A stretch of DNA of 64,000 nt from Alligator mississippiensis (Eukaryota; Chordata; Crocodylia; Alligatoridae). Numbering within the stretch: the stretch's first letter is position 1; each line of letters starts with the position of its first letter. Position numbers and translations under genes: made by a program. The notes under the pieces were generated by a model. It did no database searches, was not told the DNA's origin, and worked only from the letters and a program-made list of their open reading frames with translations. The stretch is taken from contig NC_081831.1 of the NCBI RefSeq assembly GCF_030867095.1, forward strand, positions 66,292,716 to 66,356,715. Reading direction: 5' to 3'. Shown piece by piece: positions 51,145 through 62,114 of this stretch.

Positions 51145-51255
51145 TTATTATGGTTTGTATGGGATGGTTTGGCTAGGGCTGATCCTGCCTCAGGCAGGGG
51201 GTTGGCCTCTGGAGGTCCCTTCCTGCCCTACTTCTCTACGAACCTATGATTATAT
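51145..51255 (+). mobile_element. CR1 LINE 3' tail
   Basis: TTGGCTAGGGCTGATCCTGC, then CTCAGGCAGGGGGTTGGCCT and CTGGAGGTCCCTTCCTGCCC, ending CTACGAACCTATGATT. Same subfamily look as the tail near 46260-46350. Confidence 0.8.
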
Positions 51256-51259
51256 CATT

Positions 51260-54180
51260 CAATCTACAGCTTTCACCGATTTCTGGAAATGCATACACTG
51301 CTGAATGAAATAAAGATACTGGTGGCCAGAGTCTTCTTTGATTGCTTTGTGCTGGTCAGTCAGTACCTGGTTGTGGAAATCTCAAGCCTGGGAGAGTGCC
51401 TGAATGTGGAAAAGGCCGTATAGCCACCCACTCCAGCAGCCTCCAGTGCCAAGGGTAGGTTGAGGACATGGTCAGAGTGCTGCAGTGATGTTTAGTCTCT
51501 GTTGGTATAAAGGCCTCTGGGGCCATGGCCAACAGTGTATTTTCTGTGCTGGGGTGGAGCTTGTGTGGAACTGGCTTGTGGATCAAAGATCTGCAGACAG
51601 TTCATTTACGTGCCCTCAAAGACCATAAGACTAGGCCGTGACTGTGATCCATATAGTGGAGCAGCTTTCTTAACTCTAGCTGCAGAGAAGGAAAGATAGC
51701 AAGGCTGCAGCGATTACTGAAGGAAGAAACCGTAAAAGGAGGAGTTTTAAAGAATGCAAAAGGCAGCTACTCCAAAATCATAGGTGGAGGGATTCCAGTT
51801 TACTCCAACACTCTTTTAGGAGGAGGACAGGGTAGAGATTTATTTTCCTGCTTCCAAATTGTTTCCACAGTGATATTTATCTTCTGTCTTTTAGTGCATT
51901 TAATGTAACCTTTGCATGATTGCATAACTTGGCCTGAAAATGCTGGAGTGGCTATTAAGAACCCCTTTCTTGTGCTGTTTCCTGAATTCCCACATTGTAG
52001 CATGATCTATGTATGGAAAACTGCTGGCTTCCTTTATCTGGCAGTGGGTTTGCCAGGGTGTGCTTCAGTTTATGAGTACTGAGCTGGGTGGGAACGTGGG
52101 GGAAGAGAGGATGCAAAGGAAGAACATTTTATAAAGGGAATTTGGATTTCATACATCTGTCTTTGCTTTTTTCCTGTTCAGATAAAGCTGTTATCTCTGA
52201 TTGCATGGTTTAAGCACGAGCTGCACTGGTGTTTTTTAGAATAAACAGAGGAACAGGACTTGAGGTTAACATGCCTCAAGCAAGGCTAAACATTTGTTGG
52301 AGTGAAAATTAAGCTGCATTTTTTCTTTGCTCAGGATCTTCCCCATCATCACCTTTTGGCAACACGAGCAGGAGACAGGATATGTGGTGGGGTCATTTAT
52401 TTTATAAATCTTTATATTAATCTAACTGTAGCTATATATTTCCAATGCACCCCTTGCTGTACCATCTAGCAAACATGTTTTGTCTAGTTTTTTATATTTG
52501 CATACTGTAATGGCATGGGATTTTTAATGAATTGTTTCCATGTGTTTCCCTGTTTGTTTTTCTGACATTTTCTATGAAATGAATTTCAATTACAAGGGAG
52601 ATAAATAGTCTATTTCTACATGCATGCATTTGGGATTTCTGGGGGGTTTGCTTTGTCTTTCTGAAATTGCTTCCAGATTTTTTCAACTGTAGATTTCTGA
52701 ATGTTTATAAAGAACTGTCTTCTGCACAAAGCAATTGAAAGATGCAGAGTCAAATCTTGTGAGGAATCCCACTGAACTGAGTGCACTGGGCAAAGCTCAG
52801 GATTTGACCTCAGGCCAACAGGAACTGAAGACTGGAGAGCACATGAAAAGGAACATAACTTTGTATGATCAGGCTCAAAAGTTGAGACTATTGCAGGGTG
52901 TTAATGTTTTGTATGTCATGGGCTGAAAATACAAAAGGGGGGGGGAGAGGAGATAAAATGCTGTGGTGCATGGACTTCTTCCCTCTTATTTTTCATTGTT
53001 GTCATTCTTTAAATTGCAAGTTAGTGAAAAGAGCCAGTCACAAAACAAACACTATCAACTCCAGTAATCTCCATCCTGCTTTCACAGACAATGAAATGAA
53101 TTCACGCAGAGGAGATTTCGCAAACAAAGGATTAGAGAGTTATTGTATGTAGATGCGGGGTAAGGAGCTGAATTGAGAGACCACAAAGTAATATTTTTTG
53201 TACATAAACGGGTCCTGCTGAAGGAGGACCCATTTGAGAAAAGAGGCCATCTTGTCATCACCTGGCCTCGTTTACCCTTGGGATTTGCCTTGATTACAGC
53301 CCTAAGTGCGGATAAGACAAAACCGGTGGTAGTACTGGAGCCAACCCCACTTTCAAGCTCCTGCACCAGTGCAAAGAACAGTTTCCCCCGTCTATGCTTG
53401 AGGTTTGTACTGCTGCAAACTCATACCTGTGGCATCGCACATTCTGAAGTGTTCAGAAATCATTGGTCAGACTTCCCCAAAATAGCCAGCTTTGAATGAA
53501 CTGCAGGAGGTGGCAGCACCACAAAGATATGCTGAAGTCTAAAGAAGACCTGCAGTGCCTCCTGTTCTCAGCTGGATGCTTTAGGTGCAATCCTGAGGGA
53601 CAATAGCACCTGCAGGTGTTCAGCACTATGTAGGACAGGCCTGTGAAAGAATATCTGATGGACTGCTTTTACTTTTAACATAAACTCATCTCATTTAAAG
53701 GGGCTTCTCCTTAAGTGCCCTGTAAAATGCATATATTTAGTCATCTTCTATTTTTGCCTTGCTTTCAATTATTTTTAGCAGTTGGCCAGCAAAAATGATG
53801 AGTCAGAATTTTAGCTGATGTAAACTTGATGGAGTCTCACATAGCTGGCACAGATTGGGTTTGATGTTTTTTCAGTCTTGGAGCCCTAACCTGAAAACAT
53901 CCCTGGGGGCTAATTTACTCAAGTGACTGACTTGCTGCTTCTCCTGGTGCTCTGACTCTAGCACTAATGCCCTGATAAATCAGGCCAAAGAAACCTGGAT
54001 CACTATGCATAGATTAATAACCATGAGTAAGTGTTGCACAGATCCATGTTGCATCACAGGAGCCTCTGCTACCTCATGTGAGCGTTAATATTTATAAAAG
54101 TTCATTAGATGAAAGCTGATACCCAATATGTATTTATATAGAGAATACATATTGTATGGTATAAGTAAATGAGTATGTTC
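51260..54180. other. Intergenic, nothing recognised
   Basis: No exon, RNA gene or classifiable repeat. A G-run lies near 52940. Confidence 0.5.
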
Positions 54181-54185
54181 TTTAT

Positions 54186-54455
54186 ATGAGCATAGATATT
54201 GCTCATATACACACACATTGCGTATGCATATATGCATGCGTGTATGCTATCGTGTGCATGCATATGCATGCTTGTCTATATGGGTGCATGCATATGCATG
54301 CTTGTCTATATGGGTGCATGCATATGTGTACATGCGTGTGTACACTTGTGTGCATTCATATACGTTTGTACATGTGTGTGTGCATGCATGCACGCACATG
54401 TGGGTGTGTATATACACACACACGTGTAGATGTGTGTGTCTGTGTAATTGGCTAA
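54186..54455. repeat. Alternating purine-pyrimidine (TG/CA, TATG) tract
   Basis: About 270 bases dominated by TG, CA, GTGTGCA and TGCATGCATATGCA units. It includes a 30-bp unit repeated about 2.4 times (54254-54326). Open frames in all phases are repeat artefacts. Confidence 0.9.
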
Positions 54456-54739
54456 CATTGTATTTTCTGTAACCTAGTTGCTTTCCCCTCCTCAGCTCCA
54501 TCCCTCACGTTAGTCCCTTGCTCCCTCGATATGTATTTCCCTACTGGTTTTGTCATCTTTTTGGATTCATAACTCTTAACATCTACTAATAAAATTCAAT
54601 CTTTTTAAAAATCCCCCCCCCACTTTATTCCAAGCCAAATTAGCCCAATCAAATTCTGAATCCGTGAGTCAGTCCAGCACCATAAGCGGCCTTATAACTG
54701 GCAAACATCCTCCAGCCCCATTTGGGGCTTCAGATGTTA

Positions 54740-55720
54740 CCCAGTCCTTTGGCGGGCACCCCGCACGCAGGCGCAAGCCCAGGGGCTCGGGGTGCAGGGG
54801 ATGCCCCGAGCTCTGCTTGCTCTCAGCCATTTGGCCGCGGGAGCAAGCCAGGGAGGAGCCGGCCCTTCCCATGAAGTGGGCGCAAAGCCAAGCCCGTCCC
54901 ACTCCAGCAGCCAAGCGGGAGGCTCACCATCCGTGTGCGCGGCAGGCACTGCTGGGCGCCGGCAGAGCCGCCTTCCCCGGTGCGAGCAGGTGGTCAGGGC
55001 GGTCCCGGTGCCGGGCCAGCCTGGGGGGATCCGAGCCCGCCCGAGGTGCGTGTGTAACAGCTGCACTTTCCGATGTAAAACCTACAACTTCACCACGGTC
55101 CGGCGCAGGGCGAGCGGCGGCGGCGGCGGCACGGCGCCCGCGGAAGCGCACGCAGCTCCGGCCGGCCGTGCGGGCAGCAGCCCGGGCCCGGGCGCGTTTC
55201 CCGGCGCAGGCTCCCGCCCCGGGCTCGCTGCACAATAGAGGCTTGTGTCGGCGGCTCCGGTTTCTCCCCTCCCCGCCCGATTGACAGGCGGGGCCGCCAA
55301 CGCGAGCGGCGGCCGCGGGGCCGGGCCCAATGGAGCCGCGGGGCCGGGGCCGGGGCGGGCGCTGCCGCGGGCTGCGCTGCCCAACTTGGCGGGGCGGCGG
55401 CGGCGGGAGCCGGTGCCTTGGATGCGGCGGGCGGAGCAGCCCGCGCGGGACCGGAGCTGCCTTCCCGCCCCCCGGCCATGCGCGGCCCCCCGCGGCGGCG
55501 CTGAGCCCGCACGAGGTGAGCCCGCGGGAGGCAGGAGCAGGAGGCGGGCGGAGGTCGCCGCTGGGCCCCCAAAACCTCCACGCCCCGGGTCGCAGCCCTG
55601 CGTCGGCCCCGGGGGAGGTTTGAGGGACACTCCCAGCGGGATTGCTTCTGCCTCTGGAGGGTGGGCAGGGACCGGGGGGGCACAGCTCGCGCAGCCCCTT
55701 GCGCGGAGCAGGACGGGCCC
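54740..55720. promoter_or_regulatory. CpG island, probable promoter of an unseen gene
   Basis: Very high GC and CpG density for nearly 1 kb, denser than the PGK1 island. It has GC boxes (GGCGGGGCC near 55288, GGGGCGGCGG near 55393), a CCAAT in GGCCCAATGGAG near 55326, and a strong GAG|GTGAGC donor at 55515/55516. The ATG at 55478 runs into a stop after eight codons, before the donor, so the first exon looks noncoding if transcription is plus-strand. Minus-strand use cannot be excluded. No coding exon of the gene was found in the window. Confidence 0.8.
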
Positions 55721-55744
55721 CAACTAGGTCATCCCAGCCGAGGC

Positions 55745-55950
55745 TTTGTCTGGGACCACCTCTCCGGTGACCTGTTGCAGGGCTTCACCACCCTCCTAGG
55801 GAGAAAGTTTTTCCTTGTATCTAATCTAAACTTGCTTCCCGTCGCTGCAACTTAGTTGCTCCTCGTTCTGTCTGTCATCCGAGAGCAGCTCCATCCTCTC
55901 GGAGCCCTCCTTCGGGGAGCCGAAGGCTGCTATTCAGTCCCCTCGTAGTC
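55745..55950 (-). mobile_element. CR1/L3-type LINE fragment
   Basis: Reversed CR1-group 3' region: CACCCTCCTAGGGAGAAAGT, TTTTCCTTGTATCTAATCTA, then GCTCCTCGTTCTGTC and AGCTCCATCCTCTCGGAGCC. It immediately follows the CpG island. Confidence 0.7.
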
Positions 55951-58900
55951 CTCTCTGGTTAGCCAGCGGGCGGGAGAGTGGGTTCATACGTGCGCCGGGA
56001 TCATCCTGGCTTTCGCTAGATTTCTTGTCACTGCACTGAAAATAGTTATACATTGAAAGAAGTGTTTCTACTGTCTGTTCTTCCATGTAAAAGGTTGGTC
56101 ACCCGTGCCCAAGAAGTCAGGTGTGGGCCTGTCTATAACAGGATATTTAATTGTCAGGCACTTTTGATGTGCATGGGGCTGTACAGAGCCTAAATGAAGT
56201 TAATGATTGCAGGAAGTTTTTATTATACCTAGGAGTGACAATACAGCATGAACATCAGCATGAAACCCCATGCCCAAAGCAGGGCAACGATACATTTTGT
56301 GGTTCGCTTCTCTCTCTCTCTCGTGTATTAGCGTCCAGCCATCTTGCAGGTACATTATGGTCCAGGTGTGCTATTATATTAGTCTTGTGTGCTTGTCACT
56401 TGATCCCCCCTGCTCTGCCCTTCGTGTCCGGTGTGAGAGCTGCCAGTGTTGTGTGTCAGCGAGAGCTGTGCGATACTCCATCCGGAGGGTGCAGGGACTG
56501 CTCCTCTCCTTGCAGCATCACGGTTCTGTATTGAAAGGCATACCATCCCCTTGAAGCAGACCTGGCTACTTCTGCAGCCTTCTCCTTTCAGCTGGGTTTT
56601 GCTGTAGCTAATGCAGGAAATGCCATGTTTGAGAGTTTGCTACGTTTCCTGCTCATCTTCCTTTGCTTTCGAGAGGGGGCCAAAAGGGAAGTGAGAGAGA
56701 TTTCCTGTTCACCTCCCAGGGAATGGGGTGATGAGGCAGTATCCTTCAAACCAGTGGATCTCCTGAGATCTGCAGACCTTGGTATTTCTGTTTGGCTACC
56801 CTGTCTGCAGTGGGAGACAACTGGGAATTTTATCCCAGGCCTAGACTTTCTGGGTTACCTGGACTGGATGGTTTTTGAATGGTGACTTCCATAAAACTTA
56901 CTAATTTTCTTTTCACATGAGAATCATGATAACGTTCACAAAGTACAGAACTATAACTAGAAACCATCCTGAGCCTCTTAATTCATTATCTTCCAGGGGA
57001 CTGATGCCCCAATTCAAGGGCTTGTCTTGGTCCTGCAAATGTCTGTGGGCTGCACTGCTGTATCCCCAGCACCGCTCATCAGGGAAGCAGAATGCAATGA
57101 TTGTGAATCTGGTTGTGAATTTATAGGGTGGCCGCTGTCTCAGCTTCATCTTTGTGACCCTCAGTTTTGTTTGGAGACTGAGTCTCTCCATTGGCAGGGT
57201 GCTGAATCGGGTCCCAGGGCACAAGCAGCAAGCTATGGAGCCGGTGTGCCGTCTTTTATGCTACTTCTGCACTTCCAAGGTGGCACGTGACATCATTGGC
57301 TCTCTTCTGCTCATGGAAACGGAGCAAAGATTATTTTGGCTTTTGCCAACCAGACTATCAAGCAGCTGTGAATTTAGCGTATGGTGTGTACTCCAGTGCT
57401 GAATGTCATAGCTGGGTCAGTAAGCCATCCCTTACCTGTGATTTGAATGCCTGGGTTTCCAACAGTGTAAGAGGGCAGGTGATTTGTATATACTTGAGAG
57501 TTAAGTTCAAAAAATCACATTTCATAGGTTACTAGACTGAGTGCCTGGAGAGGGTATGCTATAAATACGAGATTCATACAGAAAGTGTGGGTAAGTCCTT
57601 TTATCTCTGCCCCCTCCCCAAATGACGTTATATGACCAGGGTGTCTTTAGAGATTATTTTTAATTCTTTAACTTCTTTACATTCGAGGGAGTTCCAGGAA
57701 GACACTTTGAACCACTTTTGTCAAGTTCCATTGGAGTTATGATGAAATATATGGCACTCATAATAGCCAAAAGGAATTAAAGTTTTGTTTTTTTTTTTAA
57801 ATGCAAAATGATTCAAAATGCCTGGGCTCTTCAAGTTGGGCTTAACAATGTGTGCAAACATTGCCATCTGGTAGGGATCTGTCTGGGATAAATAAAATCT
57901 ATGTTTGTAAATGAAGGCTTGCACTTTTAGATGTATCCTGATTAGCACAAGTCATTCAGTTTATAAAACAGTCCCAAGACTCTCAGAATAGACATACAGG
58001 GAATTTAACATTGGTTCTCTCTTTCTCCTCACTTCTCCCCCTTTTAAGCCAACTATCTTCATATGGCATGTGGTAACAGGACGAAAGCAGTTTGGTGCCA
58101 TGCTTTCCAAATGATGTCAGTGAAACACGTGATTTTTGCAAATTCCCTTTTTTTTTGCTTTCTTCTTTTTTTGCTGCTGAACATGGCAGGAAGTGATGAG
58201 TTTGTCAGTGGGGGTAAACTTCACACACAGGGATACAGTAGTCCATGTACAGTGCCTCACAATTAGATTCTTCTGGTCCACAAACAAGGCTCTTCTGCAC
58301 TACACAACAATTAAGTAAACCTCCAAATTTCCTGTCAGGGACGGATTTGTTTTTTTTGACATGATGCCAGGTATCTGACAATGATTCAGAACATCAATAT
58401 ATTAAAAGTATAGCAATGCTTCTTTATTTCAGATTATTAACTGTAAAGGACAGTTCAAATGGGAAATTACCTCTTCCACGCTAATATGAAAATGGGGTTT
58501 ATCTATCAGTGAACCCATCTTTGAAAACCTCTTTAGGGGCAAGCCACTCACTCTTATTTCTTCATTCTCTTTTGTTGATGGCTTTTTAAAAGTGCTGTTG
58601 ATTTTTATCCCACTGAAAGTACAACTGTTTCTAAATGCTAATAAGATTTTGTTTTAGAACTTGGCCTGACCTAAAAGCCTGGTGGTCTGTCACCTGTAAA
58701 CACATGGATTTTGGATCCAGAGCTGAATGTTGTATGGCTTAGGCCATGTTTTAAGTTATAAAGGGAAATCATGTCCTTGTTCTTGGACTGGTAAATGTTC
58801 CCCACCCCTGGATGATGTTCCCTCTTCAAATAATACTTTTAAAATTGAAACAGGATGCTTTCTTCCCTTCTCTCCCCCCCCCCCCCCCCCACTTTTAAGC

Positions 58901-61525
58901 GTGCATCCCTATTTTCACAAGTTTTTGGTGCTAGGGGCAGATTTTTTTGGTTGGGGAAAATCTCCCAGAAGGTTTTCTAAAAGGGAAAAAAAGCCTTAAA
59001 GATTTTTTTCCCCCTGTCATTGTGGGCAATGTAGTGGGAGTGGAATGTCCTCTGTTGCCAATGTTTGCTGCTAGGTATCCCCCTTCCATGGAGACCAAGT
59101 GTTTGCAATAGTGTGAGAACAGCCATTCTCGGTTGACTAGCAATGAGGTTGAAGGCTCTCCTTCTTGTTCCATCCAACTGGAATACAGCGAGGATTTGGC
59201 TGTTTTGGTCCTTTGTACAAGTGATCCAAATTGGCCGTAGCTGTCAGTATAAAGTGCCAGTCAGCAGAAGAACTGAGATTCAGCCCATTGCATTGAATCC
59301 AGTCCACAATAAGCTGGATAATTTTCTTTATTTTTTTGCTTGTTTTGTCTAACTCAGGGTTGTTTACTTGAGTGGACTTCCATTTATCTCTTTCCTGTTC
59401 TGTACCCCAGAGGGCATCGCTGGGGTTTAACTCCTTCATATTGGGGGTTAAAATTGTGCACTGGGCACTAAATTATTATTTTCCCTCCATATTAATTTAA
59501 TCAGCTGAAAACTATATTTAGATCATTGTCTTTATGAGAGAACAGGCAACTAAGTTTCCTCTGAATTCAGATTGACCACATGATGCACTCATTTGTAAGC
59601 TCTCTTAGTCCAGAGAGGGAGTCCTGAAGCTGCTTTGGATCGCAGAATCCTAGACACAAACCTACAGGCCATGTGCCATGAGGAAGGCTTTGAGTTTGTT
59701 TGGTTTTTTTTTGCAAAATAATTTGTTTCGTTCTTTGCGTACCTCTAGTTTATTGATTGGCAATTTGTCTATATGAATACTTTTACAATTAAATATAGTA
59801 GGAGACATGATAAAAAAACAGTATTCCTATAATTTGCTTATAAAGTCTGCTCTGTTCAATTGTAAATTAAATTTTAGGAGTTCAGGCAAAAATCTCTCAA
59901 TCTAACCTAGCAGTAAGTAATAAAGCAGTGAGGAACATAAAGTCAATTACATTTTAAATATATAGTGTAGTTGATCTCTTTCTTGCTGTTAAACCCCCTG
60001 AGTGGAATTTTGCAAAGGCAATGTAATTTGTGTTTAAACACCCAGGCGTGTTTTCTAAATAACATACCCAGATATTATCATAGAAATGAGTAAATAAATA
60101 GCCATTCAGTGTGAAGCAAACAGTTGAAAAATCAGTGAATGAAGAGTGGATTTATGGCTTTGCTCTGCTAGAGTTGATGAGTGACATTAAAAAAAAAAAT
60201 GGAAACAGTAACAATACACCTTTTGCAAGCAGCATGCAATATAGAGTTATCCAAAGTTTGTTTTAAAATATCATATTAATATTGTGATGAGTATTTGCTA
60301 TGCTGACTAAGTAAATGAGGTACTTGTGCTGCAATCTCGCTCAGTGATTTATCAGGGAAAGTTGATGCTAAACAGGCTACCTAATTTTATTTCGGCTACC
60401 CATGACAAGTGTCTGACAGGTCTCGTTCTTGTGTCTGACAGGTCATGTCATAGATTTGATGTGGAAAATGCAAGTGCTGTCTCCCTGCTTGGAACAGCCA
60501 AATCCTCGTGTGTTTTCCTGACACACCACTCTGGCCTCAGTTTGCTTTTCTGCAGAGGATGCTCAGAGATAAGTTCTGCCATTCATACCTTTATCCCCAT
60601 TACTTTTAAGTTCCCAGGGAAACTTGTTTAATTTATATGACAAATAGCAAGCTTCTATTAAAGAAAACCTCCAGAGCTCCAAAAAGTGCCACAGAGTCCA
60701 AATCATTCAACTACATTTTAAAGCAAAATATGTGAAAATCATATTAATATTTAGTTGTTTCCCCTGTAACAACTGAACATGCATATAATATGATTACGAT
60801 GTAAAACCAAGACCTTGGGTAGGATGAGAAGATCCCTTTTGCCTGCATCACCTACAGGAGTTCGTGAGCATGCATGCCTTTGTTTAGCCATACCTCAGCT
60901 CACAAGTCTTTGATCATAAGTTTGTACCATGGGCTGGTTTAATTGTTTTTGTTTTTATTCAGGGAACAATTTGCTATGGCTTTTTAAAATTGAACATTCA
61001 TTTTGATGCCGCTTAACCCATCAGTGACAACATCAATTCTCACTTGTTGCACATTCCTAGTAGAACTAAACACATTTCTTTTATTATATTCTGTGCCCAA
61101 AACTAACCCTCGTAGCAGGAACCCAGAGCCCAGTATGAATAGCTTTCATGGTAGGAGCACATCTCAGGCTGTCTTTGTGACCACTCAGGGCATTTTTGTA
61201 GAGGCCCCCTTTTCCTGCTGCCCATAATGTTCAGAAAATTGCTTTCCGCCTTCTCCTTCCACCAATTTCCTAGGATCTCTTCCTGCTCTCATCAGTGTGC
61301 AGAATACATCAGGCTCATGTTTTTTGTGTGGTAGGTAATACTGAGAAACATCCCGCTTTCCCACAAGACACTGCTGCTTACTGTTGTGTCTGCCAAAGTA
61401 CACTCCTTTGATGGGCTGCAGCTTCTCAGCATAAAGTTAAAAACCTCTCTCTTGTGTCCTGGCCCCCAAGTAAAAAAAACTTGATAATCCAGGAAAGCAG
61501 ATAATAAGCTGAATCACCGCTCCAT
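55951..61525. other. Intergenic or first-intron sequence, no exon recognised
   Basis: Unclassified, mostly AT-rich. A pure C17 run lies at 58874-58890. If the CpG island promoter fires rightward this is probably intron 1 of that gene. Confidence 0.45.
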
Positions 61526-61529
61526 TTAT

Positions 61530-61650
61530 ATCTATAGCGGTCTGGGTGATAAGTTTATGGAAATGGGTTGTATGATGTGGTTGCTTGTGACAGTGAGGGA
61601 CTGGACTTGGTAACCCAAGAAGATCCTTTCCAGACTTTCATCCTAAGCTT
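61530..61650 (+). mobile_element. Old CR1-group 3' tail
   Basis: GTGAGGGACTGGACTTGGTA, then ACCCAAGAAGATCCTTTCCA and GACTTTCATCCTAAGC, corresponds to a worn CR1 end in sense. Confidence 0.5.
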
Positions 61651-61779
61651 TCGCTTTTCTCATGCTAGCAGATAGGCTCAAATGTCCTGCCACCATGGAC
61701 CTTTGTAGGCTATTTCAAATTAATGGTGAATCCTCTATGGCAATCAGCCAGGCCTTGTTGCACTATGGAGAAATGAAAT

Positions 61780-62110
61780 CTTAGCCCTGGTGTGAAGGGC
61801 AAATAAGTTCACGTACACAATCACAGGCTCTATGCAGGTGAAGAACCCCATTCATGCAAAGTTGCCAAGCTCCTATGCAATGCCAAGCATTACGTCATGG
61901 GACAACAGCAAAACCTCCACTGCAAAAGCCCTGACAGTGGATCTACCAACACCAAACCAGTTAGCTCCCAGCAAGTGGAGTGCTGAACTTCTAGATGGTG
62001 AGGGGAGCTTTTCCACAATGACAGGAGCTCTTGTGGTGTTGTTTTGCATCTGCAGCTCTGGTGGCCTTTGATATCCTGATGTTCAGCCATCACTCCTGGT
62101 CATCCCAGTG
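61780..62110 (-). pseudogene. Decayed PIF/Harbinger transposase fragment (HARBI1-like)
   Basis: Read on the minus strand in one frame, 62000 down to about 61840 gives SALHLLGANWFGVGRSTVRA, then FAVEVLLLSHDVMLGIA, a stop, ELGNFA, a stop and MGFFTC. FGVG(K/R)STV and the following MGF.NC-like segment are the spacing seen in Harbinger transposases just before their GGAIDGTH active-site region. At least two in-frame stops are present and the catalytic part is missing, so it is a fossil DNA transposon. The assignment rests on a short match. Confidence 0.45.
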
Positions 62111-62114
62111 CTGA

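Noticed and set aside
54186-54501. Cys/His/Met-rich peptides from the TG-rich tract
   Set aside because: Periodic translation of TG/CA repeats, seen in all frames.
54664-55723. Open frames up to 213 codons on both strands across the CpG island
   Set aside because: They overlap in several frames, are rich in Ala, Gly, Pro and Arg as GC-rich DNA forces, and show no domain. The plus-strand frame reads through a strong splice donor.
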